A stretch of 64,000 nt of DNA from Ktedonobacter sp. SOSP1-85. Lineage in GTDB: Bacteria > Chloroflexota > Ktedonobacteria > Ktedonobacterales > Ktedonobacteraceae. The position numbers and the translations under genes were made by a program. The stretch lies in assembly GCF_016587415.1 (NCBI RefSeq), contig NZ_BNJI01000002.1, positions 1,488,001-1,552,000 of the forward strand, in the 5' to 3' direction. Below, piece after piece: positions 45,025 through 54,814 of this stretch; the first letter of the stretch is position 1; each line of letters begins with the position of its first letter. Below the pieces are notes generated by a model. It made no database searches and was not told where the DNA came from. It saw only the letters and a program-made list of their open reading frames with translations.

Positions 45025-45897
45025 ATGACATCGAAGCAAGATCCCAGACTATCGCCCGCCTCTCCAAAGGGTTTGTCACAAGTGAAACATCATTTGAGGC
45101 AACAAGGACGTGCTACAATACGTGGGTTGAAAAAGGCAACAATTCGAGATTGGATGCAAGCTATTGCTATTCCCATCAGTGTCGCGCTGCTCGCCTTTTT
45201 TGGAAATATGATAACCACCATGTTTAACCAGGCGCAGTATGCTAATAGCCAGCGACAACATCAAGGTGATGTGGAAATCGCCAAAGATCAGCAGCGGGAG
45301 ACAACTCTTCAGACATATTTCGACCGGATGTCGGACCTTATTCTCAATGACCACCTGAAAACAACAAAAGATTATGACATACGAAACGTCGCGCGTACCA
45401 GAACATTGGAGGTTCTACCACAATTAGATCCCCACAGAAAAGGAGAAATAGTGCAATTTTTGCACGATACAGGCCTTATTAACACTGGTTCTGTGATTGT
45501 TAATCTGAGCCAGGCCGATCTGAACCAGGCTTATCTGAAAGGGAGCGATCTAAGTAATGCTGATCTCGAGAATGCCTCTTTGGTGGGTGCCAACCTGCGA
45601 CTTGCCCAGATGAATGCGGCTGACCTCAGTGGTGCCAATTTGATGGGTACCAACCTGAGTAGCGCCAGACTGATGAAGACTAACCTGAGTAGTGCCGATC
45701 TGAATGGCGCTAATCTGCAATTTGCCCAGATGGGTGCGGCTGATCTGGGGGGAGCAGACTTGGGCAAGATCAATCAGAACTATGCCCATCTAAGCGGAGC
45801 TAATCTGAGTCATGTAACAGGCGTGACAACAGCGCAACTTCGTAGAGCAAAATCCCTTCAAGGAACCATTATGCCTGATGGATCAAGGCATCCTTAA
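45025..45897 (+). CDS. Membrane-anchored pentapeptide-repeat protein
   Basis: 290 aa from ATG 45025 (AAGGGGAA upstream). A membrane segment MQAIAIPISVALLAFFGNMITTMF at about 45-70 is followed by a coiled linker and, from about residue 155, A(D/N)Lxx pentapeptide repeats: ADLNQAYLKGSDLSNADLEN, ASLVGANLRLAQMNAADLSG and so on for about 100 residues, forming a right-handed beta-helix. Pentapeptide proteins often act as scaffolds or DNA mimics; here a membrane role is inferred. Confidence 0.85.
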   Translation: MTSKQDPRLSPASPKGLSQVKHHLRQQGRATIRGLKKATIRDWMQAIAIPISVALLAFFGNMITTMFNQAQYANSQRQHQGDVEIAKDQQRETTLQTYFDRMSDLILNDHLKTTKDYDIRNVARTRTLEVLPQLDPHRKGEIVQFLHDTGLINTGSVIVNLSQADLNQAYLKGSDLSNADLENASLVGANLRLAQMNAADLSGANLMGTNLSSARLMKTNLSSADLNGANLQFAQMGAADLGGADLGKINQNYAHLSGANLSHVTGVTTAQLRRAKSLQGTIMPDGSRHP

Positions 45898-45908
45898 ATG
45901 CTCGAATT

Positions 45909-45982
45909 CAGGGTGTCACGCTAAAAAAGAAAATCTGTTGCAAATCAGATGTGCAGGTTTTTAAGAATAGTGTGACTCCCTG
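45909..45982. repeat. Palindromic repeat, copy 2
   Basis: CAGGGTGTCAC (45909-45919) and GTGACTCCCTG (45972-45982) are inverted with one mismatch and enclose TGTTGCAAATCAGATG, as in copy 1 at 44331. It lies just after the pentapeptide gene stop, copy 1 after the 477-aa protein gene. Confidence 0.6.
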
Positions 45983-46304
45983 CTGATATTCTCTCACGTT
46001 TTTCCGTGAGCGCTCAACACAGCCGCACCTGTTTTTTCAGTAAGCTATTGGCGTGGGACGCACTCCATATTCCGAAGCGATCTATTCGCTGTTTTCTGGG
46101 CTCGAATGGCTTCCAGTGCTACTCAGGCTTTGAAGTCGGCGCTGGCTGTATCGTTTGCGTTGTCCTGCCATTAGATTCCTCCTGCCTGGCACTTTTCCTC
46201 AATACAGCTATTTTATCTCATCGCTCTGTCCAGTTTTGGGTTCATGCACACAACATGCACACCTGCATGCTCTGGAGCATATTTCCTCTCTTTCCCTTCT
46301 TTGA

Positions 46305-46551
46305 CCCACATTCCGCAGTTTGGAAATTGAGTTTTCAGAATTATTGTAAAATGCCCTCACTCATGCCTATTTTGCCTGTCTTACTCTTTTTGGGCTGAGC
46401 AACAAAACCAGGGTTTTCAAACGCAAGTGCAAAAACTAGATCGTACGCTCTTTTTCTAGTACTTTTAGTCATTGTGATGATCAAACAAAACAGGCAGGAA
46501 GAGCAATAGTAAATATCTAAAAAAAGCGTTTTTCAAACTGCGGAATGTGGG
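46305..46551. mobile_element. 247-bp MITE with 6-bp target duplication
   Basis: Ends CCCACATTCCGCAGTTTG and complement (46305-46326 and 46531-46551, one extra base). CTTTGA flanks both sides (46299-46304 and 46552-46557). No coding capacity. The structure is complete and looks recent. Confidence 0.85.
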
Positions 46552-46710
46552 CTTTGACCGCCTAAAGCATCAGATACTTGACAGAGGATGCCTATAACCA
46601 AGCGCATGAACTTGAGTGATAATAGACGCATTACGCCGACCATACTTGTAAGTGGTGCGAATACTCCTTGAGTTCATTACGATAGAGCAACCAGACCATA
46701 TCAGCATCTG

Positions 46711-46830
46711 GGATTGACCCGATTTGGAAGAGTATTTGCAGTGGAGGAGAGAAGGGCGAATATCTCTTATTTCGCAGAGGAACCACGAACAGCACAAAAA
46801 AATCTCGATTGTTATATGCAGGGGTGCCGT
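46711..46830 (+). repeat. Dispersed repeat, copy B
   Basis: Begins GGATTGACCCGATTTGG; its conserved end includes AATCTCGATTGTTATATGCA. Family of copies at 36095, 57469, 59029. The surrounding 46558-47110 is otherwise without a recognised gene. Confidence 0.6.
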
Positions 46831-47110
46831 TTGTCTCTAAAAGACGACAAACGGCACAAATCGCTCTCTGTAGGTGCTTTCCACCAGGACAGTGAAATTG
46901 TTGAGTACGGAAGTTACGAATGAACCAGACAAACGGGACCACGATATATCGCCAGTGATGACGAACTCTGTGTACTTTGGGCCTTTGTCTTACATTGCTA
47001 TTTGACAGGATACTCAGCGATCGTGTACAAATAAAAAGAGTGATAAACGTAATTGTGCTATTGCTCTTTAAACGCCCGTACACTCAATGAAGCAAGTGAG
47101 CAGGTAACTT

Positions 47111-48664
47111 ATGAATGTAAGAGATTTCATTCGTCGTGGAGCAAACGCTTATCCTCATCGGATCGCAGTGATATATGGTGAGCAGCGCCTTACCTTTGCG
47201 GAAGTCTATCACCATGCGAACGCTCTGGCTAATGGACTGATAGAATTAGGGCTGCGCAAAGGGGATCGTGTGGCTTTCCTGCTCGCGAACTCGGTACAGA
47301 GTATCGAGATCGACTTTGCTATTTTACAAGCGGGATTGGTGCGTGTCCCTCTGAACACGCGTCTCTCCGAAGCTGAACATCGCCACATGCTCCAAGAAAC
47401 GGATACGAAGGCTCTCCTGTTCAGTGAGGAGTTTGCCAAGCGGGTGGAAGCGCTTCATTCACACGTAACGACTGTCCAATATTTTTGTCAGATGAGTGGG
47501 CAGCCGCGTTCTTCCTGGATACAGTCCGTTGCAGATGTTGTTGCCGGCGCCAGCATTGATGAGCCACCAGTATTGTTGCGCGAAGATGACTATGCCACCA
47601 TTCAATACACCTCGGGCACGACAGGAACGTTGAAGGCCGCCATTCATAGCCAGGGAACGTGGGTTGCCATCGCAACCAATATCTTGACATCGTTACCCAT
47701 TGAGCAGGATGACATCATGCTGCATGCGGCTCCCCTGACGCATGCTTCGGGGACGCTAGTGCTGCCGCACTGGCTCAGAGGAGCTGCCAATGCGATCCTT
47801 CCTGGTTTTCAGCCAGAAGAATATCTGGCGACAGTTGAGTGTTTGCATGCAACCACGTTGAACCTTGTGCCAACAATGATCGTGATGTTGCTCTCCCACG
47901 CACGCGTCGAGCAGTACAGCTTTAACTCCGTGAAGCGTATTATTTATGGTGCATCTCCCATGCCACGTGAAGTCTTGCGTCGTGGCCTGGAGCTTTGGGG
48001 TCCCAAGTTTATCCAATACTATGGCCAGACAGAAGCTCCGCTTATCCTGACACTCCTCGAAGCTCAGGACCATCTGGGCGATGAGCCGCTGAGACAGGAA
48101 CGCCTGTTTTCCTGTGGACGTCCGGTGCCAGGTGTCGCATTGCGCATTGTCGATGAAGATGGGCAAGAGGTGCCCCAGGGAACGATCGGCGAAATCACTG
48201 TCTCCACGAATCAAGCGATGGTGGGTTACTGGAAATCACCCGAACTTACGAGCGCGACGCTACGCAATGGCTGGGTACATACCAGGGATATGGGCTATAT
48301 TGATGAGCAAGGCTATGTCTTCCTCGTTGATCGTAAAGCGGACATGATTATTAGTGGTGGCTTCAATATTTATCCGCGTGAGGTCGAGGAGGTTCTCTAT
48401 CAACATCCTTCGGTACAGGAAGCCGCAGTGATTGGTATTCCCGATGAGGTTTGGGGTGAGTCGGTCAAGGCATTTGTTGTGTGCAAACCTGATCATCCCT
48501 CTTCTGAGGAGGAGCTCATCGACTTTTGTAAAGAGCGCCTAGCTTCATATAAGAAGCCGCGTTCTATAGAATTTATGGAAACGCTACCGAAAAATGCTAC
48601 TGGTAAGGTGGTGAGGCGCGTGTTGCGCGAACCATACTGGAGAGATCGCAAGCGCTCAATTTAA
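47111..48664 (+). CDS. Acyl-CoA synthetase (AMP-dependent ligase)
   Basis: 517 aa. ANL superfamily: P-loop TIQYTSGTTGTLKAAIHSQG, YYGQTEAPL (A5), VDRKADMIISGGFNIYPREVEEVL (A8 with Asp and Gly of the hinge), and PKNATGKVVRRVLRE with the catalytic Lys. It activates a carboxylic acid with ATP and transfers it to CoA in the cytoplasm; medium/long-chain or aromatic substrate cannot be decided. No operon partner. The next gene is convergent. Confidence 0.93.
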   Translation: MNVRDFIRRGANAYPHRIAVIYGEQRLTFAEVYHHANALANGLIELGLRKGDRVAFLLANSVQSIEIDFAILQAGLVRVPLNTRLSEAEHRHMLQETDTKALLFSEEFAKRVEALHSHVTTVQYFCQMSGQPRSSWIQSVADVVAGASIDEPPVLLREDDYATIQYTSGTTGTLKAAIHSQGTWVAIATNILTSLPIEQDDIMLHAAPLTHASGTLVLPHWLRGAANAILPGFQPEEYLATVECLHATTLNLVPTMIVMLLSHARVEQYSFNSVKRIIYGASPMPREVLRRGLELWGPKFIQYYGQTEAPLILTLLEAQDHLGDEPLRQERLFSCGRPVPGVALRIVDEDGQEVPQGTIGEITVSTNQAMVGYWKSPELTSATLRNGWVHTRDMGYIDEQGYVFLVDRKADMIISGGFNIYPREVEEVLYQHPSVQEAAVIGIPDEVWGESVKAFVVCKPDHPSSEEELIDFCKERLASYKKPRSIEFMETLPKNATGKVVRRVLREPYWRDRKRSI

Positions 48665-48711
48665 CAATAGTCAGAAGCTTCTGGCGAAGTTGCTCCACCT
48701 CCGCTAGTACC

Positions 48712-49050
48712 CTAACAATCCATTATCAAATCCTCTGTCACTGGAGGCCTAGCCTTGAAATCAGACTTTTCTTCTTCTTGGGAAGGTAGCTCAGGATCGG
48801 GAAGAGAAGAGGCGGTCGCTTGCCGAGTGAGATGAGGAACTGCGGACACCAACAAATCACTTGCCAGTACTAGGGCATCCTCTGGACTCAGCGAGACAGC
48901 AACCTTGAATGAAGCATCGAGGATGTCCTCTTCTGTAGGTGTCTGGTGACGGAGCTGGAGCACAATCTGCTCCAGGTCGCTGTAGAGATGGATGCGATCA
49001 CCATTTGCGAGTCGCCGGTGCGTGCATTTCATGCCTTTGGGAGTGCTCAT
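48712..49050 (-). CDS. Small hypothetical protein
   Basis: 112 aa, AGAGGACAT before ATG. Sequence MSTPKGMKCTHRRLANGDRIHLYSDLEQIVLQLRHQ... with a hydrophobic-poor helical middle and an acidic C-terminal tail. No family recognised. Convergent with the acyl-CoA ligase gene 48 bp away. Confidence 0.5.
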   Translation of the reverse strand: MSTPKGMKCTHRRLANGDRIHLYSDLEQIVLQLRHQTPTEEDILDASFKVAVSLSPEDALVLASDLLVSAVPHLTRQATASSLPDPELPSQEEEKSDFKARPPVTEDLIMDC

Positions 49051-49349
49051 ATGTCCTCTTTCTATTGCGACAAAGAGTTTTATCTGTGAGATGTTGTATG
49101 CCTACAGGCGATAGCAATATCCTCATGCTGCTACTACTATAACTCATCACTCGAAATAATCCTCTTTTGCATAGCATTCGTGACCTCTGTTATCTGACAG
49201 AACTGTCGTCTTATTTTGCTGCTGCACCTTAGCTATTTTTATCTCGTTGCGCATCCCGTGGGAAAAGCGGAACGGCCCTGACCGTTTTGCTATGGTAAAC
49301 TGGCAGCAGGAAACGTCGATCATCAAGAACACGAAGGGGGCATCTCTAC

Positions 49350-49847
49350 ATGAGTGACGTACAGGCTATTTCGTTAAACGAGGTGTATAAGGGGTGGAGG
49401 GTGTATCAAAACCATCTGCTACAAGCCACCCGACCATTGATGGCGGAGCAGTTGAAGCTGCAGGCGGTGCCGCATCTGCGTTCGATAGGCGACCTCATCG
49501 CCCATATCATTGGGTGCCGCGCCAACTGGTATCATTATGTCATGGGCGAGGGAGGGCCGGAGATGAAGCAGATGGGCGACTGGGACCAGGGGCACGCGGG
49601 GCCTTTCACGGCGGCGGATCTGGTGCACGGCTTGGAGGTGACGTGGGAGACGATGTGGACGTGCCTTGGGCGCTGGACGGCGACCTCAGTGGATCTAGAG
49701 CATGTCTATACCTGGGAGTACGAGGGCAAGACGTATACCTATACGCGGCAGTATATCGTCTGGCACGTGATAGAGCATGACATGCATCACGGTGGCGAGC
49801 TTGGCTACTCGCTTGGCATGCACCATCTTGCCGCGCCGGATCTGTAG
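49350..49847 (+). CDS. DinB family protein
   Basis: 165 aa. DinB-like metal-binding four-helix bundle: VYQNHLLQATRPLMAEQL, RSIGDLIAHIIGCRANWYHYVMGEG, and the His-rich last helix IVWHVIEHDMHHGGELGYSLGM. His residues in helix 2 and helix 4 make the divalent metal site. Members include thiol-dependent transferases; the reaction here is unknown. AAGGGGG lies 11 nt before the ATG. Confidence 0.85.
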   Translation: MSDVQAISLNEVYKGWRVYQNHLLQATRPLMAEQLKLQAVPHLRSIGDLIAHIIGCRANWYHYVMGEGGPEMKQMGDWDQGHAGPFTAADLVHGLEVTWETMWTCLGRWTATSVDLEHVYTWEYEGKTYTYTRQYIVWHVIEHDMHHGGELGYSLGMHHLAAPDL

Positions 49848-49934
49848 GTGAGTGCCGGTAGTGTAAATTTGGGAATGAGATGAAAAGACTCATTCCCTGG
49901 CTCACCTGTTCTCTGTTCTTCTTGGAGGATCTCG

Positions 49935-50760
49935 TTATCGGTTGCCTTGAGAAGCGACGTGATGATCTGTTGTCTTCGCATTATGATTTCCCGCAAGTCG
50001 CCAGCGGTGCGCTCGCTGGCGGCATCGATCCGAACAATACAGTCTAGGCCGATGACCACGACCTGGCACCACTGCTACCGGCGTGCCACAAGGACACCGA
50101 TCTGCACGCTCCTTCACAAATGGCTGAGAGAGAGGACGGTGGGAATAGGGGCGTGTGATTGGTGCGCGTGGCAGCTTGCGGAGCGCTTCGTGCTTGATTC
50201 GCACCGGTCGCGGCGGGCTCGGGGAAGACATATTGCGTCGTACCCGACACGCCCGCGTCCGGCAGGTATCCGAACAGTAGAGCCTCTTCCGGTGGCCCCG
50301 TACATGCACGACCAGCACACCGCAGGACCGGCACACAGATGCCTTTGTTCTGCTTCTCTCCGCATCTGGGGAAGCCTCCGTCCGTTGGTCTTGGGAACAA
50401 GCCGATGGAGGCTGTCGAAGGGCCGGATGCCGGACACGAGGTCGTTGGGCGGGAACAGAGGAGGCAGTGGTTGCAGATGAAGCGCACGTGTTCCCAGAGG
50501 CAAGTGCCCGCTTCGACTGCGCTGGCGGCGAGGTCGAAGCGGGCGTGGATTGGTGGGAGCGACAGGCAAGCGCTTTCCTCCACATCTCTGACCAGCGATC
50601 ATTGCAGCCAGCCAGCCGCAGCGCCAGCATGGGATTCACGTTCTTGCGCTCCCAAGGCAACAGGCCTTTTTCAAAGTATAGGTGCAGCGATCTGTACAAG
50701 AGCGGCATTCTATTGCCATTTTTCGCAATGATCCTGTTTGAAATGCGCAACGAGCCGAAG
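49935..50760 (-). pseudogene. Decayed transposase with tandem zinc motifs
   Basis: Broken over two frames. The upstream part reads LYFEKGLLPWERKNVNPMLALRLAGCNDRW, which resembles the C-terminal region of ISKra4-like transposases; HARFDLAASAVEAGTCLWEHV continues in a second frame; the end has two related zinc ribbons, VCRSCGVLVVHVRGHRKRLYCSDTCR and CPCGTPVAVVPGRGHRPRLYCSDRCR. No intact gene. Family assignment is tentative. Confidence 0.4.
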
Positions 50761-51419
50761 GGAAGGCTGGGGAGTATCAAGGAGAATGCCCAGACGCAGC
50801 CTGATGGAACGAAGGGATTTGTGGCATGAGCGATACGAACAGGGATCATCCGCCCCAGGACGACATTGGTCTTGAGATGGTACGTCGCGACTGGACGACC
50901 TACAATGACCAGACCCGGTGGATCCTGGAGAACATGCTGACCTGATGGTTGCTGCTCCAGCGCGATCGAGGTCACGAGCACGACCACCTCCCCTCCGTTT
51001 CAGTGCTGCTTGAACAGAGGGGTTGCCTGGCTTACGAGATGTGCAATGAGCTAAGTGCAAGGAGAGCTTTGTCTTCAGGCCGAGTAAAAACCAGGAGGGA
51101 TCTGCTGATAGTGCGAAAGAGGCATCTGTTCCTTAACTCCTTCTGCTTCCACCCCCTCTGATTGTGCTCTCTTCTCTCAGCTTTTCTCTCGCCAATCTCA
51201 GCCGTTTTGAGGAGGGGACCCCGCCTGGGGAGACGATGACAGAAAGTTGCACACAACGAGATGTATCTATGACTGAAGTGGCCCTCGAACGTCCTTCATT
51301 GCTGTTATGCTTTCTGTGAAGAAGTGACATTCCCCCTATTGTCAACAAGCAAATGCTGTGGCCAAGATGGCTTCTGAAGCCGTTTCGCACTCTACCAACT
51401 GTGTGCTGCTGCAATCTCG
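50761..51419. other. Non-coding, remains of mobile DNA
   Basis: No supported gene. Frames on both strands lack motifs; continuation of the decayed transposon on the left and start of an FG-GAP remnant on the right. Confidence 0.4.
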
Positions 51420-51760
51420 TTGCGCAACCCGTGGGCAACAAAGACCTATAACGTTGGCGCAAATCCTGCGGGCGTGGCTGTGGGAGATTTCGCGAACAAT
51501 GGCTACCTGGATTTCGTCACTGCGAACATAGAAGATAACACAGTCTCGTTCTTGCTTCGGCCAGTAGTGCCATGGGCACTGAGCACTTCCGTTGGCCCAC
51601 GGCCCTCGGGTGTAGCCGTGGGCGATTTCACGAACGATGGGAACCTGGGCATCGTCACTGCTAACCAAGATAGCACGGTCTCGGTCTTGCTGACCCCCTT
51701 CGGACCCGAATATCCCTATAACGTTGGTCAGGGTCCTATCGCAGTAGCCGTGGGCGATTT
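51420..51760 (+). pseudogene. FG-GAP/VCBS repeat protein fragment
   Basis: Three repeats of type NPAGVAVGDFANNGYLDFVTANIEDNTVSFLL, then GPRPSGVAVGDFTNDGNLGIVTANQDSTVSVLL, then VGQGPIAVAVGDL, with calcium-binding D-x-N/D-x-N-x-D-like loops. These beta-propeller repeats form integrin-like surface proteins. The frame is cut at 51761 by an inverted-repeat element and has no signal peptide or start. Confidence 0.7.
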
Positions 51761-51976
51761 GGGGTTTGCCTACAGTTGGAACCAAAACTCGGAATAGGAA
51801 GGGAAAGGTAACCAATTTTGTTCGAATTGAGAGAAAAGCGGCAAGACCGACTTTTTGAATGCGATATTCCTCTTGAAATTGCTTCTTTCCGCGCAAGTAG
51901 AGGGCATCATCGAGGCTCTCTCCAGGCTGGTTCAGCAGACTATTCCGAGTTTTGGTTCCAATTGTGAGCAAACCCC
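51761..51976. mobile_element. 216-bp MITE-like element
   Basis: Terminal repeats of about 37 bp (GGGGTTTGCC ... GGAATAG at 51761-51797 against 51940-51976), few mismatches. Inserted in the FG-GAP frame. No clear target duplication. Confidence 0.75.
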
Positions 51977-52075
51977 GTCTTTGCCTACCCTCTATATGCT
52001 GTATCTATGAAAGAAGGTTATAGAAGTTGGCGACCGCGTCAGGTTTGCTGGATTTGGTTGTAAGGAGAATTGGAA

Positions 52076-52360
52076 ATGCCCGAAATGCTTGGATACGCAG
52101 TAGTTGCTGCTGATGGTGCAATACTTCATAGCCTAGGAGTAAACAATGTAAATCGTACCAGAATAGGGCATTATGAAATTACATTTAACTTTAGCGTAGA
52201 AAACGCCTGTGAGGTTGCTACGATCTGTGATAGTGTTGCCCACACTCTATTTATAACAGCTTTTGGTGGTGTAGTTGGTCCAAATGTGGTTAGGGTAATA
52301 GTAACTACCCCATCGTTGTTTGCAAGTGACTCAGCATTTCAATTGCTAGTAGTTGAATGA
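52076..52360 (+). CDS. Small paralogue 1, unknown
   Basis: 94 aa from ATG 52076 with AAGGAGAATTGGAA upstream. MPEMLGYAVVAADGAILHSLG ... YEITFNFSVENACEVATIC ... FITAFGGVVGPNVVRVIVTTP ... FQLLVVE. Predicted all-beta, with two conserved Cys. About half identical to the next gene along its full length. No family recognised. Confidence 0.7.
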   Translation: MPEMLGYAVVAADGAILHSLGVNNVNRTRIGHYEITFNFSVENACEVATICDSVAHTLFITAFGGVVGPNVVRVIVTTPSLFASDSAFQLLVVE

Positions 52361-52503
52361 CATTACTGATGAGAGAAAGTGCTCTCCTCATCCCGTAGAA
52401 GTAGACTCAGGGTATGTATATCGCGTCTATAGAGCATGAAAGAAGGCTATAGATGCTGGTAGCTGTGCAAAGTTTGCTGAACTGGTAGGAAGGAGAATAG
52501 GAA

Positions 52504-52788
52504 ATGCCTAGAATACTTGGATACGTAGTAGTTGATGCTGATGGCACAATACTTCACAGTTCGGGATTAGATCATGTAGACCACCCTAGCCAAGGTCAAT
52601 ACGATACCACCTTTACCTTTAGTGTAGCAAACGCCTGTGAGATTGCCTCAATCTGTCAAAGCGACCGTATCAGTGCCTTTATAACAACTTTTGGTGGTGT
52701 AGTTAATCAAAATGTAGTCAGGGTAATAACATCGACTCCTGCAGGAGAACGACGAGACTATGCATTCCAATTGCTGGTCGTTGAATAA
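52504..52788 (+). CDS. Small paralogue 2, unknown
   Basis: 94 aa, AAGGAGAATAGGAA upstream. MPRILGYVVVDADGTILHSSG ... TTFTFSVANACEIASICQS ... FITTFGGVVNQNVVRVITSTP ... FQLLVVE. Tandem duplicate of 52076-52360 that includes the leader (ATGAAAGAAGG and the ribosome-binding region). Conserved residues across both copies (ENACE/ANACE, FGGVV, VVRVI, AFQLLVVE) mark the likely core. Shared retention of both copies suggests selection. Confidence 0.7.
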   Translation: MPRILGYVVVDADGTILHSSGLDHVDHPSQGQYDTTFTFSVANACEIASICQSDRISAFITTFGGVVNQNVVRVITSTPAGERRDYAFQLLVVE

Positions 52789-52915
52789 CATTCCTGAGAG
52801 GTCCATAGTTACATAAGATTTAATGTAAATCCCAACAGTAAACTGGCTGCTCTAGTATACTTATCCTGGTGGTCACTTTGAGCCTAAAATGGCCTGTTAG
52901 GCCCAGGCGCGAAGT

Positions 52916-54622
52916 TTACAACACTAAGGCGTGAGAGAGCTTCAAACCAAGCAGTACATTGTAGGGTTCGCGTGATCGAACATCACCGATAGGTGCCGTT
53001 ATCGGCACTGTCCATCGCTCAAGATAGTCCAATCGCAACTGACAAAAACGGACTCGTTCACTTTGGGGCGAGGTGGGGATCACATAGCGGATCTCCACCT
53101 CCTCATTCGTTACAACGACGCGGTCGATCAACAACTCGATCAGCATCCGTTTTTCTTCAAAGGTAGCCTCAGCCAGACCGTGCTGAACATGCTGACAAAA
53201 CGCTTCAATGGACTGAACCATGGCCGCTAGTTCGTCGCGCTGTCCAACGTTGGCTTCTAACTGACGAACTTGCTCAGCCAGAACTTGGAGACGCTGCTCC
53301 AGTTCTTTCCGCCGCCGTGCGTACTCCGAGAGGTCGAACACCTGAGCCAGATAGGCGTCGGTAAGCCGTTCCAACTGATGCTCGATGCTCACGCGAGCTT
53401 TGCGGAGATTCTCTCGTCGCGCGTGGAGTTCTTGCGGGAGCCACTGCCCACCCCGCGCTCGCTGGAGGGCCGCTGTGATCATGTCAGGATGTGTGAGAAC
53501 CTGGCAAACATCTTGCCAGACGAGATCATCGAGCTGGCCAGTCGGGATGAAACGCGAAGGACACTTTTCCTGACGGCAGGAGACCAGAGGCTGGTTCTTC
53601 CCTCGGCAGGTATAGTAGGCATACCCTGGATGACTGGTGTGACCGATGCACGCGAGATGGCAGATCCCGCAACTCACCAGCGCACGCAAGAGGTACGAAT
53701 GCGCCGTGTTGTTACGGCGGGCAAATTGCTGGTTCTGAGCTAATCTGGCTTGCACTTGCTCGAATTGCTCCTGGCTGATAATGGCAGGGATCTGAGCGAT
53801 GGCGGTCCACTCTTCTGCAGGGGTTTGAACATGCCCCGTACGCCCTCGGCCGATGGGCATGACAGGGGACTGTCGCCTCTGGGCAGGGGTTGCGTGTGTC
53901 CGACCGATATACACTGTTCCCGTATAGACCGGGTTGGTGAGAATACTACGCACTGACCCTGGATTCCAGCGGGACTTGCCACTAGAGGTGGGCACCTGAT
54001 GCTCCGTGAGGTGTTTCGCCATCCCGAGCAGCGTCTGCCCACCTTGTGCGTAATGGACAAACATCTCTGTAACTGTGGCCGCTTCTGCTGGCTCCACACG
54101 GACTCCTGTTGGATCGCGTGGCCGTGCAGGATCAACGCGATACCCATAGGGAGGACGCGTCCAGGGCAACAGTCCACCAGCTTGATACTTCTGGAGACGG
54201 CCACGCCGCATCCGCTCCGCGATCAGACTGCGTTCGTACTCCGCCACGGCTCCCCGGATCTGTAACACCAGTTGATCGTGAGGGTCCTGACTCATGGGAC
54301 GATCGGTAAATTCGACTTGGCACCCTCCTCGTTCAAGTTCTTCTGTCAAGAGCACCTGATGGATATACTTGCGGGCTAATCGGTCGGGCGCAGTGATCAC
54401 GACGCGGTCAAACTTGGCTAAACGAACTTGATCGCGTAAACGATCCAATCCTGGTCGCCGCAGATTGGCCCCGCTATAGCCGTCGTCACGAAAAATGTGC
54501 TCATCACACCACACCCATCCATGTGTTTGGCTATGCTTCCGAAGTTGTTCTAATTGCTGTTCAATAGTTTGCGCTTGCGCCTGGCGTTGGGTAGACACGC
54601 GCACATACATCGCTACGTTCAT
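52916..54622 (-). CDS. Large serine recombinase
   Basis: 568 aa from ATG 54622 (AGGAGGAAAGGG upstream). N-terminal resolvase domain: AMYVRVSTQRQAQAQTIEQQ (catalytic Ser about residue 10), FRDDGYSGANLRRPGLDRL, VITAPDRLARKYI; recombinase domain PPYGYRVDP..., zinc ribbon ALVSCGICHLACIGHTSHPGYAYYTCRGK ... CPSRFI, then a coiled coil (ARRRKELEQRLQVLAEQVRQLE). It catalyses integration or excision of large elements at att sites; no att pair was recognised. Two small ORFs precede it. Tails of similar recombinases lie at 36241 and 57614. Confidence 0.92.
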   Translation of the reverse strand: MNVAMYVRVSTQRQAQAQTIEQQLEQLRKHSQTHGWVWCDEHIFRDDGYSGANLRRPGLDRLRDQVRLAKFDRVVITAPDRLARKYIHQVLLTEELERGGCQVEFTDRPMSQDPHDQLVLQIRGAVAEYERSLIAERMRRGRLQKYQAGGLLPWTRPPYGYRVDPARPRDPTGVRVEPAEAATVTEMFVHYAQGGQTLLGMAKHLTEHQVPTSSGKSRWNPGSVRSILTNPVYTGTVYIGRTHATPAQRRQSPVMPIGRGRTGHVQTPAEEWTAIAQIPAIISQEQFEQVQARLAQNQQFARRNNTAHSYLLRALVSCGICHLACIGHTSHPGYAYYTCRGKNQPLVSCRQEKCPSRFIPTGQLDDLVWQDVCQVLTHPDMITAALQRARGGQWLPQELHARRENLRKARVSIEHQLERLTDAYLAQVFDLSEYARRRKELEQRLQVLAEQVRQLEANVGQRDELAAMVQSIEAFCQHVQHGLAEATFEEKRMLIELLIDRVVVTNEEVEIRYVIPTSPQSERVRFCQLRLDYLERWTVPITAPIGDVRSREPYNVLLGLKLSHALVL

Positions 54623-54773
54623 CCCTTTCCTCCTGATGTGGCGCTTCCTGCAAACGGCCTGGTGGCGCATCCAAGCTCCATCGGACCAGATTCTGATACG
54701 CTTGATCCCATCGTTGTTGCGCGTCGGCTGTTGGGACGACGGAACGCCGGACGCTCCACTGACGTGTCTTCAT
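54561..54773 (-). CDS. Small ORF overlapping the recombinase start
   Basis: 70 aa, AGGAGGATACGT before ATG 54773: MKTRQWSVRRSVVPTADAQQRWDQAYQNLVRW... It overlaps the recombinase start by 62 bp in another frame. The excellent ribosome-binding site and the RWDQAYQ helix argue that at least the first 45 residues are real; the tail may be overlap noise. A coupled accessory protein of the recombinase is possible. Confidence 0.5.
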   Translation of the reverse strand: MKTRQWSVRRSVVPTADAQQRWDQAYQNLVRWSLDAPPGRLQEAPHQEERDERSDVCARVYPTPGASANY

Positions 54774-54814
54774 ACGTATCCTCCTGAGAATCACATGCCC
54801 ATTCATGTGCCTCA

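Noticed and set aside
49350..49847. Alternative frame on plus strand (49394-49780)
   Set aside because: GC-rich shadow of the DinB gene.
51342..51971. Minus-strand frame of 209 codons
   Set aside because: Antisense to the FG-GAP repeats, and it runs through the MITE.
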